Assembly (NCBI GenBank): GCA_008921705.1
Contig: VFFE01006977.1
Location: 62,001 to 126,000, forward strand
DNA: 64,000 nucleotides
Direction: 5' to 3'
Source of the DNA: Burhinus oedicnemus
Taxonomy: Eukaryota > Chordata > Aves > Charadriiformes > Burhinidae
In this document: positions 23,495 through 53,400 of the stretch, one piece after another
How the letters are laid out: each line of letters opens with the position of its first letter
Position numbering within the stretch: the first letter of the stretch is position 1
Notes under the pieces: model-generated
The model's input: the letters and a program-made list of their open reading frames with translations, nothing else
Told to the model about the DNA's origin: nothing
Database searches by the model: none
Translations under genes and position numbers: made by a program

Positions 23495-26400
23495 TCCATG
23501 ATATTTAAATGGAGGTACAGCCCCGATGGGTCGGTGCAACGAACAAAAAGCAGGCGAGCAGACCGGGTTACGTGGATAAATATATTAGTAAATAAATATA
23601 TTTCTGAGCACATCGGCATATTCACACATCTTTGTTTCTATCCGACATAAATACACAGTTTTGCATATATATAAAATGTATTCTTCCTCTTTTTTTTTTC
23701 CTTTTTTTTTTAGGGGGGTGTGTATGTCATAATTTATTCCCAAGCCCCGACAGCCAGGACAGACTCAGCAAAAAAAAACCAAAACAAAAACCAACAACAA
23801 AAAACCAAACCTATATTCACATTTCCAAAGGATCTGAACATTATAAAAGGGAAAGCAGAGGCTCCGTGCGGGAAGGGAAGAGGTCCAGCCAGCCTGGCCC
23901 AGGTACCCATCCCAGTGAAGACGGCGGTCCCTGGGGAAAGGGCCGGGACTTTGGTTTCGGAGGGTGGGAATTCGGGGTGTTCTGGCTTCCATGAGTTTTC
24001 AGCTGGGACTTTGGACGCAACGAAGGAAAACGAGCTCCGCTTCATTGCAGCGATGCTGAAGAAATCCAGTGATGGAGCCCGAGGGTCCCGAGCGCTCAAA
24101 AGCATCGCCCAGAAGCGAGAGGTGCAGGAACTGAGAGGATCCGTTCTCCTTTTTCTCGGATATTGCTTCTTCCCTTCCAGGCAGCCAAGGATGGTAGTCC
24201 ATCTACTGAAGAGGATCTTAAAAACCACCTTCCCAGAGAGTTCCTCCCTCTCCTCCCACCTGAGAACCCACCGAGACAGACCCGCACGCTCTCATTCAGC
24301 TCGGCAAGCCCAGGGAGGGAGCCCGGCATGTAGGATGGCCATTTTCTAGATGAAAAGGAGCAGCAGCATAACATCAGGAAAGGAAAACACTTTAAAGCAG
24401 GCATTGCCCTGCGCAGCCTGCTAATACTGCAGTAGGGAGTGGAAAGGGGGCGTCAGTGCTGACCACTTTCTCCAAGAAGCTTGGGGCTTGCCGCAGATTC
24501 AGAGCCCTCCTTTTTTTTTAAGGATAAGGAGGGAAAGAAAGGAGGACTTTTAGACTGCAAACTAGACGCTCGTTCCTTTGAGGCAGTGAAATGCACCCCT
24601 GGAGGCTCTCGGCGTTCTCGACTCCTAAAGAAAGCAGTGGGAGCATCCGGACTTCACAACCCTCCCCTCTGTAAAGTCACCCAAGCCCTCCAGGATGGTC
24701 AAGGACATAGGGAGCTAGTTGAGACAAGCCATGGACCACATGCACAAGAAGTTGAACACGGGGAATCTAGACCTGCTCCTGTTTTTTTTTCCTCTAGTTT
24801 AAGACTGACTTCCCTGCAAGGGGGAAAAGATCTGGGCTTGTGTCTTCTGCTTGCCCTGTAGGACAAGCAAGAAGAGCCTGGAAAGGTTAAAAGAGAATTC
24901 TGCTGAGTTCTTTGATGAAAGAAAATCAGCTTTTTTCTCGAGTGAAAGGTCCTGCAGTGGCTTGGTCACAGGAGAGAAGAAATGAACACTGGCATGGGAA
25001 TAATGTTTTGCTTTAAAACAGTGCTGTTGGCTGACTTGTAATACCGTCACTTGAATGTCAGTGACTGATTAGCAGCAGGGACAAAGATGCCTTTTTCAAA
25101 GACGAAGGGCAGCAAACCCCATAAAAAGCTTCCCTCACCAACAAAGGAAGGCAGAGGCAGGATTATCCTGAACTGGGACTACATAACCAGTGCGCTCTCT
25201 TGAACTGGAGAAGCTGCTGCTTCAAAGGAAGACACAGAAAGCTTACTGAGCACTGAGCAGATGGGGGAAGCCAGTCCCTACAGCGGGTTTCAAACTGTCA
25301 GGAGTTACCTTCAGCTCCAGTGTTGTAGCCTCACCAACGCTTCATTAGCATTAACTCTGGAAACCCTTGGTGCCATATAAATGTGCATTTCACATGGGAA
25401 TCTGGCTAATTCTTTGGCCTGAACGATCATTTAGGGCAATGAGCTCAACAATCTAATTCCCTGCTCTGCGAAAACTCCTTGGGTTCTATATGTTTTGAAT
25501 TTGGCAGGTTTTATTTTACTTGAATGTCCCCAAATTATGAGATGTAGGAAATAAGAACTAGTGACATTCCAACAAAACCCCCACAAATGGGAGGGGAAAA
25601 AAAGTAATAAACCGAGAGCCTAGCAATTTCTCAAGTTTTCTCTCTCCATCATCAACAACGTTAGAAAAGGCAGGAGGGTATTCTGAAAAATTCCTTCGCC
25701 GGATCATTTTGGGTGTCTCAGAAATATGAAGATAAGGCTGGGTGATGGATGGGGGCTCTGTTCTGCATTTATCCTGGATGCTTTTGCTGGGAATTTTTGC
25801 TGTGTCTTGGGGCAGCGAGGGAGGGAGGAGAGAAGCAGGAGCCATGTGAACTCAGGGGTTTTCCATGACTCTTGTGACAGGGGTATCTCAGGACTGAAAT
25901 ACGCTCAACAAATGAGTTGCTCTTAACAGGGCGGGCCATCACACCTATTTTGAGGGTAGGTGGAGGAATCAGAGTGAGAGACTTGTTCACATTGCCAGAT
26001 GAGAGGGTGGATTCTTTGCAATGGAAAGAGTCTGACCCAGCTCCTTCCCAGAAATGCTGACATTGTCCCTGTGTCTTCACCTCTCCTGCTGCTGGCAAAA
26101 TGCAGCACATGGCCGAGATGGCGTCAGCTGAGGGACAATGAAGCGATCAAAAGTGGTGAGAGCTGTTGGTTTGCAATGAAGTCAGAAGCAGCACCTCGCA
26201 GGGCAGACCTGTGAGTGGTGAGATGGAGAATAGCTTGTTCCTGTGTCTGAAATAAGAGTGGAAAAGTTAAATGAAGAAGTCTGGCTTTTGACCTAAGTGA
26301 GGAAATGAAGTCAGGAGCTACCAGGCCACAGAAAGTAATTTCTGCAGCTTTTGGTCTCGAAGGCTTGTTTATTTTTGAAGTGTTTAGCAAAACCTTCTGT

Positions 26401-26783
26401 GGCATGAACATGCCAAAATAGCAGCTTGCACTCACTCCGCGAGCTCTCCAGCTGGTGACTCCCAAGACCGGTCTCTGAGCGAGCCAGCCCACGCAGATAG
26501 ATGCCACAGGATGAAGATGGGCTACCTGTGCCTTCAAAGGAGAAGGGGACCTGGAGAACACGGCTCGGTGTTTGTGTGACCACCGCAACGCGGGAACATG
26601 TGAGGAGACCACAAGCATCACATCGCTTATTTGCAGTCTGCATCTTGGCGTGGGCCGTGCAGGTCAGGGCTGGTTATTACGCGTTGCCTGTGCAGAGAAC
26701 AAGATGTGAGCTCCTCCACGGCTGGTACGCTGAACATGGTTGTCCGCTCCAGCTCTCCAGTAAGCAAACAGGCCAGTGTTTTA
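23489..26783 (-). other. Probable RNF43 3' untranslated region
   Basis: No coding gene was recognised between the RNF43 stop codon and the SUPT4H1 promoter. The sequence is AT-richer than the coding exons, with ATTTA and TATTTA words near 23,580-23,650. It offers three minus-strand AATAAA signals: overlapping the stop codon, at 25,510-25,515 and at 23,489-23,494. The full 3.3 kb would be a long 3' UTR, and which site is used cannot be told from sequence. Confidence 0.5.
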
Positions 26784-43111
<16,328 letters not shown>

Positions 43112-46100
43112 CTGCAGGACAAAAGCAAAGGGAAACTCAGATCTTGCTCAGCATGGCAAAGGGTGGCTCATGCCCACCACCAACTCTGTGCCGTAAGGAC
43201 CTGCCCAGAGGGTGTAGGACACCCCTGCAGCGGGCAACACCACCGCTGCTACAGCCCACGACCCTGTCCGAGTGCCAGCGAGGCTCTGAAGGCCTCAAGA
43301 AGCAAATCACTGGCAAAGTTTTGGTCCACCAGGAAAACATCCCACAGAAAGGTGGAGTTTCCACCTTTCTGGTGGCTGCACGCAGGTCTGACTTTGTCCC
43401 AGTCGCAGATACGCAAAGCCAGAGCAGAGCAGGCTGTAAGACCACAGCCCTCGCCTTCTGGCACGGAGCATCCCAGCAGCACGGGTCCCGGCGCTGCAAG
43501 GACTGCCGGCACCCTCGGGCCGCAGGACTCTCTGCCAGCGTGCTCCCTGCCAGCGCTCTGGGCAAGGCGAAGGGACCACCACAAAAGCAAACTTCTGGTT
43601 CCCTCGAAGATTCAGCACTTCTTGTTTCTCAACCACCAAACTCAACAACTTTATGGTAAATTTGCAGAGTAGAAGCCAAAGGAAGGAGCGAAAAGACTGA
43701 AAGCAGGTAGAGAAGTACCAGAAATGAGAAGGGGGAGAAAAAGATCCCAGTAACCACATCCCCAGTGAGTTCTGGAAAAACATTCATCGGCTTGAGCCAA
43801 ACCGCTGGCAGCGGGGAGCTGAGACAGGACGGGCTTGAGGCACCGGGTCTGGTTACAGACCTCTGCAGAGCACCCGACAGAAGGGGACACAAGCCGTGGG
43901 GCTCGCTCCTGCCAGCGGCACTCGGTTCGGGTTTTGGGGGTGAAGCCCCGTGGAGGTGAGCCTGTCCCGCTGGCAGGGCAGAGCTCGGGGGGGCAGCGCC
44001 CGCTGCCTGCAGCTGCACCTCACTCCTCTGCCTTCACCATCACGATGACATCCACCGCCCTGATCCCTGCCTGGAAAGCATGTCATCGCCTCTGGTTTTC
44101 CAGTCTAGCGGTGGAGGGACGACAGTCTTGTGCAGGATGGAGGGAGGACGAAGGAAATTTGGCTCTTGGCTCCTTCCTGGGAGTCCCATCACCTTGCATG
44201 GGCCCTCCCAGCTCTTCCTAACAAAGCTGGCTGGCTCCCTCCTCTGCGACTGAAACGTGGTGTACGGAGCACGCAGGTTATGGTACAGAGAAGCCTGTAA
44301 ATACTGGGGTTGTTGGACACCTTTTGTTACTGCATCAGCGTGTGGAAGTGTGGGAAACAAGCAAGAAAGCTCAACGTTATAAACCAGGAGGATCAGGGCA
44401 GGCCTTGTACTTGGTGTCCATCCAGAAGCATGCCCGGAAGGCTTGCCTACCCTGCAGGCAATCCCGCAACAGCATCCCAGTGCTAGGCAAAAAAGGCAGA
44501 TTCAAATACAGGGGGAGGAATTGTCAGAGCAGCCCGGGGACACCCCTCGCCCTCCGTCGGCACTGGGCCATGCCCATGCTGCCCCAGGGGCTGCGGGGCA
44601 GCGTCGCTCCCATCCCCAGGCTGCTGCGTATTCCAGCACGGACCCGGGGCACCCAGAGACGCGGGCTCACCCCTGGGCACGGGGCTGGCAGGAGCTGGGG
44701 AATGGGGCAGGCTGGGAACCAGCCAGATGATGTTTCCTCCTTCCTGCCAGCTGCTTAGTGCAGAAATCCAGCTGTGGAGGAGAGGGAGAACGGGGCTTGT
44801 TTCACCTGACTTCAGACATGCTGCTATCGCCTTTTAATGCCCAAGCGTGTTGCGGGAACAGGTCTTCCAAGGGAGCGCGACTCCCCCCAGCCTGTTTTCA
44901 GTCACATCCTTCGGCAGGAGATGCACCGTGCCCGTTTCTCGCTGCTGACAATGAATTGCGTAGGCAATTCGCTCAGACGCAGCCACCTGTATGGAAACCT
45001 TCGAAAGCAGAAGGCGACAAGCAGCACCTCCGCTCACTCGGAGCTGCAAAATGTCCTCGTTGGCCCTCCTGGGCACGGGGACAGGAGAGCTCTGCCTGTT
45101 GGAGCCTCTGCGGCCGGAGAGGTCGGGGTGGACGGTGCTAAAACTGGCTGGTCCGGGTGCAGGTTGGAGCATCCTTGCCCTGCATCTCCCCACCGGCTCA
45201 GAGCCCACCATCCCCCGGGGCCAAGAAGAGATGCCGATCTTCCTCACCCCAACCAGCTCCGGCGAAGCCCCCGGGGGTGCAGCAGGACCTGCCACCGCTT
45301 GGTGGGGCTCTTGGCCGGATCCTGCCCCTCCCGGCCCCGCTCCAGGCTGAGCCCCGGCCCCGGGGTGTCCCCGGGAGGGTGGCTTGCCGAGGTGGCCCCT
45401 CGGGTCCCATGTCCATACCCGTTAGAAGAGCGCAAGGCACGCTGCCGGTGCTCACCGGGGGCCGGGGGGATTTGCGCAGCCCCCGCTGCCGTACAAACCG
45501 GCACCACATTCCGAGCGCACAAGCACGCTGGCGCCGCACAATCGGGAAGCACCGCAAAAATCACAGCGCCACGTTTTGTAGTGCTAAGTCTTGGGCTACA
45601 AAAGCAGACGAGCTCTCACAAAGCCATGAAAGCAAGTTAAAACGGTGAGGATTAAAAAAAAAAAACAAAAAAACAAAAAAACCCAACCCAAAACACAGCA
45701 AACCCACAACCACAGACATTCGCAAATTGCCTAGATTTCCAGGCAGGGAACACCTACAGCCAGAAGGGCATAAAGAAATCAAACCCCAGACTCTCGCCTA
45801 ACCTCCAGGAGCTCGGAGGCAGAGGTGTAAGAGGTGTATGAGCGAGGACATAACCTCCTACACGTTAAAACCTTGGGCAGGGCAGCTCGGCGCTGATGAG
45901 CTGCTGCCAGCCTTTGACTGGCAGTCCCTCACCCATCTTCCTCCTGAGGTCTGCCTCTCGAACCCACAGCGGTGTTAGAAGAAAAATGTCAAAACGCTAT
46001 ATAATTTAGACTTCAGACTTAAAGACGCTAGAGAGAGCGCAATTGTACCAAGCTGAGCACCATAAACTCTAGAAACCCAGGTTTCCGGGGAAGCAATCCA

Positions 46101-46630
46101 ATCTGTTACGGCTTGGGAGCGCTCAGGGCAGGCTCCCAAATAACCCTGCGCTTCGCCCGAGCAACGGCAGGCGCTGCCCCCACCAAGACGGACACGGCAC
46201 TGCAGTGCCCGGGATCCCGCCGGCTTTACCAAGCAACGTCATTACTTTTATACTCTGTTTGCTTGACTGGGAGTTCTCCTGCTTTTGGTTAATATATCAT
46301 TTTAATAATCGCAGAAAAACACAAAACAGGAAATGCAAAGAGTGTGTCTTGTGATACGTCCAATAATCCGGCGATAACCCTCCTGCCGGCGTTATCGAGC
46401 CTTCGCCGGCTTGCTCCCGGAGGAGCCCAGGCCGCTGGCGCTGGGGAAGAAGTCGCACCTCCCGGTGCTGCTTGGAGCTGTGTCCGACCCTGGGTGGGAA
46501 TGGCCTGGGGTGCTGCAACATTCCTGGGGCAGTGACTCTACGGGGCGAGGGACAATCCTGCGTGCTGAGCACGGAGCAGCCGCTCTGTGACGAGGGTTGC
46601 TGGGCTTGATCGCAGCATTAATGATAAACA
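43112..46630 (-). other. RNF43 upstream intron (5' part), no exon recognised
   Basis: Sequence upstream of coding exon 3. It has GC-rich patches at 44.5-45.5 kb and an A-rich simple stretch at 45,653-45,700. I searched on the minus strand for the conserved end of the first coding exon (GKLNLTLEGVFA, EGKLMQ) and found nothing. Confidence 0.6.
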
Positions 46631-46639
46631 CTGGGAATA

Positions 46640-47066
46640 ACGTGCTCTGGAGCCCCTCTGCTGTGAGGACAGGCTGGGAGAGTTGGGGGTGTCCAGCCTG
46701 GAGAAGAGAAGGCTCCAGGGAGACCTTAGAGCCCCTTCCAGTCCCTAAAGGGGCTCCAGGAAAGCTGGGGAGGGACTCTGGATCAGGGAGTGGAGCCATA
46801 GGATGAGGGGGAATGGTTTTAAACTGAAAGAGGGGAGATTTAGATGAGATATTAGGAAGAAATTGTTGACTGTGAGGGTGGTGAGACACTGGCCCAGGTT
46901 GCCCAGAGAGGTGGTGGATGTCCTATCCCTGGAAACATTCAAGCCCAGGTTGGACAGGGCTTGGAGCAACCTGGTCTGGTGGGAGGTGTCCCTGCCCATG
47001 GCAGGGGGTTGGAACTAGATGGTCTTTAAGGTCCCTTCCAACCCAAACCATTCTGTGATTCTACGA
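46640..47066 (+). mobile_element. CR1 retroposon 3' end, plus orientation
   Basis: Clear avian CR1 tail: gaggacaggctgggagagtt, ggtgtccagcctggagaaga, ggtttaaactgaa-type middle, tggatgtcctatccctggaa, ccatggcagggggttggaac, and an end in ccattctgtgattctacga with the CR1 terminal octamers. It is truncated at the 5' end, as usual for CR1. Moderate divergence suggests an old but recognisable insertion. Confidence 0.95.
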
Positions 47067-47069
47067 GTA

Positions 47070-48880
47070 AGAGCAACGAGCTAAGCTTCTGCAGCTCCAA
47101 ATGAGCCTGGGGAGCACATATAAACTGCAAGCAGCTGTTCTGGAGGGGGACCCAGTTGGTAAACCTGGAGAAGACCTGGTGATGAGCGCACTAAAACCTT
47201 CCCTGTGGTTGTCTGTTAAGACTGGGCACTGTGGCCTTTTCCTCTTTCCCTCTGGGACACCACCCTCCCTGGCCAAGCAAGGGTCCTTTGCCTTGGGCAC
47301 TCCTGCCGGGGCACAACTGCACCCACGAAGGGCACCGCAGGCAGCCGAGACAGCGTCGGGAGAGCCACAGCCACCCAGGATCCCGGCCAGCCGAGACCCT
47401 TCCTCGCGTGGGCAGCTGCCTGTGGAGCTGAGGCAGACTCGTGGCCCCCTCGTTATTCTAGGTTGAGTCCCTCATCAGGCACTAATCACCTCTGGAGGCT
47501 GAGAGTCCAGGCGCCTTCCTCAGCACTCTGTACAAGATGACCAAGGGGCAGCTCAGGAGGATTCCTCTTCGTGCAAGGGACACGTGTGTCATCCACCCAA
47601 GCCACATGCTCCACTCCTCTCTGCTCCAGACCACCTCTTCCCTCTCTTCCCACCATCTTCTCCTCCCATTTGCTGCTATACAGTCAACTCCTCAAGCAGC
47701 AGCAAAGCAGCAAGGCCTGGCTCCTACTTGTCTACGTCCTACAACTGCGTTTCTTGGCACGTCCACTGCCCCTGACCCTTGCGTCATGAGTGAGCAGTCA
47801 CGGATGCACATCGTGCTCACAGGACAAGAGTAGACTTGAAAATAATCTAAAGATAATGCAGAAAACCAAATATTATGAGATTCCTCAACGCAGAGGACTC
47901 GTGCCCCAAGAGGTGGCCCTGGCTGCAGGGTCAGGATCCCTCACTCCCTCTGAAACCACTCGTGTGTACGTGGCTGCAGATGGGCTCGCTGAGGGCAGGA
48001 GCGAAGGGTTTCTGCAGGCAGAGCATCCCCACTCCGCTGGGCTGGGCACCTCTGTAGCACCAACCGCCATGACCAAGAAGCCACTTCTTCTTACAGAAAG
48101 CCTCTCTGATCGAGAAAGGACAGGCAAAATCCAGTCGCTGGCGAGAGGGAAGTATGTTCATATCCAAAATTAAGGAGGTCTCGTGCACGTTGCCTAAATC
48201 CCACCAGGGTCCTGAACCAGCACTCCCTGCTCCCGGAGGCTCCTGGCCAGCAGAAGGATCTCGAATCCCACAGTGCTGCTCCAGCTGGGCCATCCCTGTT
48301 TGAAGTCACGCCGATGTTCTGCCAGACCCTTCTCCCAGGACGAGTCCTGCCTGGCTCTGTGCTGCTGGGACCCCAGAGGTGGGGTTGGGTTAGCAAGTTC
48401 CCCGACGGTGTCTGGACCCGGTCTTGGGCGATTCAGCCCCGCCAGCTCTGCCCATGCCCTGGCCCCGGCACCGCTTGTGAGACACTGTCAGCCAGACCTG
48501 TGAGCCCCCTGGCTTTGTCACTCCATCTCTCCCTGTCACCACATCCCTCCTGTCACCCCTTCTACAGGATCCAGAGCTCCTCCGCATCCCTTTTTTCCCC
48601 CTGTTTCCTTACCCTATGGCATCTCCTTCTTTTTTTTACCTTTTTCATCCACACCACTCCTCCTAAAATACTGAATTTCTCTTCTCTAAATTATCCGTCC
48701 CATCCTTCCCACTATTCCCACTGGACACACCGTCTTTGCACCAACCTGTCCCTCCCACCGTGCCAGCACCACTCACGGGTTGTAGCGAGGAGCCAGGAGC
48801 TCCCCCACGGAAACGCAGGGATGGGGAAAGGTCCCCGGGAAAGCCAGCCATGGAGAGGTGCTCAATGCTCACTTGGGGGC
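47070..48880. other. Non-coding stretch, no recognised feature
   Basis: Nothing identifiable as an exon, RNA gene or repeat. Pyrimidine-rich segments near 47.6 and 48.5-48.7 kb are the only structure noticed. Confidence 0.5.
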
Positions 48881-48889
48881 TTCGTTTAT

Positions 48890-49150
48890 AAAACAGTAGG
48901 GAAAAGAAAAGGTGACCCTGAGAGGTCATCTAGCCCACTTTGCTGCCCGAAGGCAGGATCAGCCAGACCTAAAACATTCCGCAGAGACACTCGCTCGACC
49001 TGTTTTCCAGACCTCCGAAAAGGGAGACTCCTCACCCACTCCAGCGCTGCCTTCTCCTCCACACCGGAAAGTATTTTCTAACGCCTCATCTGAATCGGTT
49101 TTGCTGCAGACTAAGCCTAATAATTCTCACCGAATCAACTACACCCACGG
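48890..49150 (-). mobile_element. Old CR1-group fragment, minus orientation
   Basis: The plus strand shows the reverse-complement CR1 words gaggtcatctagcccacttt, ctgttttccagacctccgaa, agactcctcacccactccag and ttgctgcagactaagcctaa. Divergence is higher than in the 46.6-kb copy, so it is an older insertion. Confidence 0.7.
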
Positions 49151-49689
49151 AAAAGAGATTATTCACTTTTTTCCTCCCGAGAACCATTTAAACATTTCTG
49201 TTCCCATTTCTGTTCACAAAAGAGTCTTTAGGGACCAGGGCTGAAAAAGGACTCGGAGAAGCAAAGTCCCCGACGGCCTCAGTTTTCTCCGTAAGGGAAC
49301 TCAGAGTACTTCACACCTTTCCTTCACCGGGGATGAGTCGAAAGGATTGACCTGATTTGATTTGAAGTGGCAGTAAAAGTTTTGTAACCAGCCAGTAAGG
49401 TTGGCATGGAAAAGAGAGGCGAGAAGAGGACAAGAGAGTGTTTACCAAAGGGCTCTAGAAAAATCACGGACCGAACTGGTGAACCGTTAACAGCAACATA
49501 CAACTCATCACTGAATTGACCACAATTCCCGAAAAATTGCAGGTAGCCAGTACCAAGCTGAATTTGAAGAAGTTGGGAGCGATGCAGGGAATGGCAGATA
49601 GATAATCCTGACTTCCATGCCAAAAAAAAAAAGGTAAAAATCCAGCAAAAAGAGGAGAAGGGAAGAACTAACAGCGCTTTGGAAAAGGA

Positions 49690-50480
49690 GAGTGATGCTT
49701 CACCGACCCATGGGGTTCCTCAAAGCGGTCAGCAAGTGTGGGAATAAAGGTAGTTCAGTTAATGCCGTGCACTGGTATCTCCTCTTCCGTTCTCCTACAA
49801 GGTCAAGGCTATGGAAGATGACAGAATATCATGCAGGACTACCCAGGGTCATCTCCACGACTAAGAGCAGAAAAGAGCAGGTCAGCCTTTACAATGGAGT
49901 GAACTTACCAGGACAGTCCCAGAAGTAAACTGTGCTGTCCAAATATTCACAAAAGACTTGGAAAATGAGAGGGATGGTGAAGTGGCCGAGTTTCGCAGTA
50001 ACACATAAATATTCAAGTTGGTAAATATTAAAACTGGCTGCAAAGGGACCTCGTGATACTGCGTGATGGGCTGATAAAAGATGTTAAGAAGTGCAAATAT
50101 GAAAAAACATATCTAGCTGTTTTACACAGGGACGAGCTCTAGGTTAGCTGCTAATGAACAGGAAAGATCTTGGAGCCGTTGCAGGGAGTTTTATGGAAAC
50201 GGTTGTTGAATCACCCGAAGTGGTCAAAAGGCAAATAGACTGTTAGGTGTTACTGTAAAAAATAAATTAAAAAAAGAAACTCTGTTAGATAAAGCTGCAG
50301 TGTGTCAACATCTTGAATATTACGAGAAGTCCTGCTCACTCCATCTTAAATAGAGATTAAGTGAACAAGAATTCTTCAGCTTAGTACAGATGGGGTATGT
50401 TAGAGCTACAGAAAATCATTAAAAATACGGAGAATTCATGGGACAAAAGACCACACAGAGCTGTTAAGTGCAAAGATGTG
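49690..50480 (+). mobile_element. Old CR1/L3-like LINE fragment, plus orientation
   Basis: DNA words of the 3' part of an ancient amniote CR1-group LINE ORF2: gagagggatggtgaagtggc, gaaagatcttggagccgttg, gtcaaaaggcaaatagactg, and acatcttgaatattacgaga followed by ctccatctta. Reading frames are destroyed. It is related to the copy at 29.0-31.3 kb but in the opposite orientation. Confidence 0.75.
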
Positions 50481-50489
50481 GAGACCGCC

Positions 50490-53400
50490 GTCTCTGAGCA
50501 CAGCCTCCCAGAGCTGTGTAGGAGCATCACTTGGTATTTTCCCGTTCCCTGCCCATTTTGGGGCTGCAGAGGGGAACTGCGGACACGGGGGTTCTGCCCC
50601 AGCTCTGGTGCAGCACCACGGGCTGCACGCTCACCTCCCCGCTGGAAGGCTTTTGCCACAAGTATTTGGGTTAGAAACCAAGTCTTAGAATAAAGCTGAG
50701 ATTCGTGGTCAGCGCCGGGAGAGCTTCTTCCACCCCGCGGGCTCCCGCAGAGCAGTAGCAGAGCCAGCCGCTGCCTCACCTATGGGGGACAGCGATGGCA
50801 CTTCTGTCACCCAGCACCGGTTTTCCTGCCCTCCCTCTCACAGGCATGCCGGCAGCTGGAATCCCACGCGGGACTTCAAGGGAATACGCCAGCGTGCAGG
50901 GCCCGGAGAAGCTTGCAATGGTTGTGTTCAGGACAGCAAGCCCTCCCACTGCCGCAGCTCACGCCAGGACCATTTTGCACGTCCCGCTGGTGGCGCGGTC
51001 TGCGCTGGATGGAAATGCCGTGTTGGAAAAGCTCCTTTGCAGGTGAGCTACACGACGAAACAGAAAGGAGCCGGGCAGCAGCAGCAGCGAGGAGATAAGC
51101 AAGGAGCCGAAGGCATGGTGAACGGCAGCCTTTGAGGGTACGCAGCATCTCGGGCATCGCCGCGCCACGTCTGCCTGTCGTTCGGAGATGCTCACTCCCC
51201 ACTGACCTGCTTGCTTCACCCAGTTGTGCCGTGTCACTGTCACAGAGCAGGAGCCCATGAGGGCAGAATACCGACATTTCTATATCTGTAGATATCAATG
51301 TCTGGCTCAATACACCCTCCTCCCAGCTGCAAGTCTGTCAGGGAGGCTCTGAGCTAAATAAATTATATTCCTTCATAGGTTTATATTCCTTCACAGGCTT
51401 CGAAAGTGCAAGTGGAAGTGGCTCTACTACCCTCCTCCCCGTCTTTGCTGCTAACACTGACCTTGCTGTGAGAATTACTGGGCAAGACCCTCTGCTGGGG
51501 TCTACCAGGAAATGGAGACGGGGAACCTGCGATAGGATTGCCGCAGGATGGAGCAGGGCCCATGTACCGGCTCTGAAAGCCAGATGTGCACCTGCAGGGA
51601 GCATCTCCCAGAGGTGTCGGAGCACAGACGCTGTCACACCTGCTGGCACCAGGGAAACCTCCGGGGACCTCTGCACGGCCGGGGTGGAACAGGGCACGTG
51701 CGCTTCCCTGCTCTGGGGGATGTGCTGGGACACCCCAGTCATCAGCTCCTCCTCCCCCGGTCTCCCCCAGCACTCACACTGCGTGAACGTCTTTATTCCT
51801 GTATAAGAGAGGCTCTTCCCAGTTTATCTTAACCCTGCGGCTCTATCAGCTCAAGAGAAGCCCCTCTTCCACCAAGATCACTCCGCTATGTCACTGTCAC
51901 TACTCGCAGACACAGCAGCAGGAACGAGGGGACTCTGCCAAAGGTACAGGAGATGCTGCCAGAGGGCCGGCACGCAGCTACAGCGGTGCCGAGAAGTGCT
52001 GTGGGATGCTGCTGGAAGGACATGGGAGAATGAGGAGGGATGAGGCAGGGAGATGAAGTGGATGTTAACCGCGAAGAAGATGGAAATGGCTGGTTGCAAG
52101 AGAACGGCAGAGTGTTTCAAGGGGCCCGAGGAAAAATTGCAGCTTCCATGACTCCTGGGCACGAAGCTTAGCCATGAGGATATGGGGCTTTTTAATTTAC
52201 CTGCATAAAGTTTCAAGAGCTGTTATAACAGCAAACACACCTTACCCACATGTGAGTCACAGACAAACACGTTCACTGATAACAAACACATTATTCTTAG
52301 AGAGACTCGGGTCCTACCTCAACGTGCGAATAGCTCAGACAACCATCCGAGTCCCCTGAAGGAGTGGCAAGAGGTGGGAGAGGAGACAAAGGATCTACAA
52401 GCTGCCAAGGCAGCTGCTTGTTCCCTGACGTGTGCTCGTGAGCTCCACTAGCTTTGGCCCGTCTCAAGGGTCAGCAGTGCCCGAGGGTTTGATACAACAG
52501 ATCGGTCCCTAATCAATAACTCCATCTCCTTCTCCTTTTCATTACAAAGCTGGTGAGCAACAGAAGTGCTGAACCCAAAGATGGACGTTTGTTTGATTAT
52601 CACACGCGCAGGATTAGATGGTTTAGGTGAGTCACTAAATTTGGATCCTTTCCGTCTAATTGCACAAGCATGGCCATGGTGTTGGAGAAAACTCTCGCTA
52701 CACACCTCGCTGTCCTACTGACAACTCCGCTGCAGTTTGCTCTCCTACGGACAGAGAGGTCCAACACAGGGCAAGCAAGTGTCACTTCTAGCACAGCCAC
52801 CATGATGATAGTATGGGCCAACACGGACATTTTTGGCAAAGTTTCATCACAACGTCTGGTTTCGTCTCTCTCTCTGGTCCACACGTCCATTTTGGAATAT
52901 CAAAGGCAAAGGGAGGTTCTCTGGTCAGCCCTGACTCACACCACTAAATGAAAGTAAAGGCAAGCTGGCCCAAGTCACGGCAGAACAGCTCACGCTCCTG
53001 CTGCCTCCAAGCACGCTGCGAGCAGTCCGGATTCAAAACCCAATGAACAGCATCCAACCCACGTTGACCTGCTCGCCTCATATACCCCCACTCTGGGGGA
53101 CAACGCCATTGGCAACCTCCGTACTTCAAGGCCCTCTTACACAATGACCTTCTGCACCGTGCTGACAGTGGTTTGGAGGTTAAAACTATCCCACAAAGCT
53201 CACGCAAGTCTGGCCCCTCGGCCACAGCTCAAAGCGCTGGCAAAACCCAAGCTGTGCAGACAGCACGGCAGCCCGGTGGCATCCTTCCTACCACTCAAAG
53301 CGCAAAGCTGTATCGTCGCTCAGAACCAGCTTAGGGGTGGCACGGACACGTGAGGTCTTCCACAACCGATGTGCCGAGCACCTTTATAGGAGCTCTGACC

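Noticed and set aside
52196..52280. Possible RNF43 exon end (AAACTTTATGCAG|GTAAAT, minus strand)
   Set aside because: It resembles KLMQ plus donor, but has an extra base and an in-frame stop 45 bases upstream, with no RNF43 similarity.
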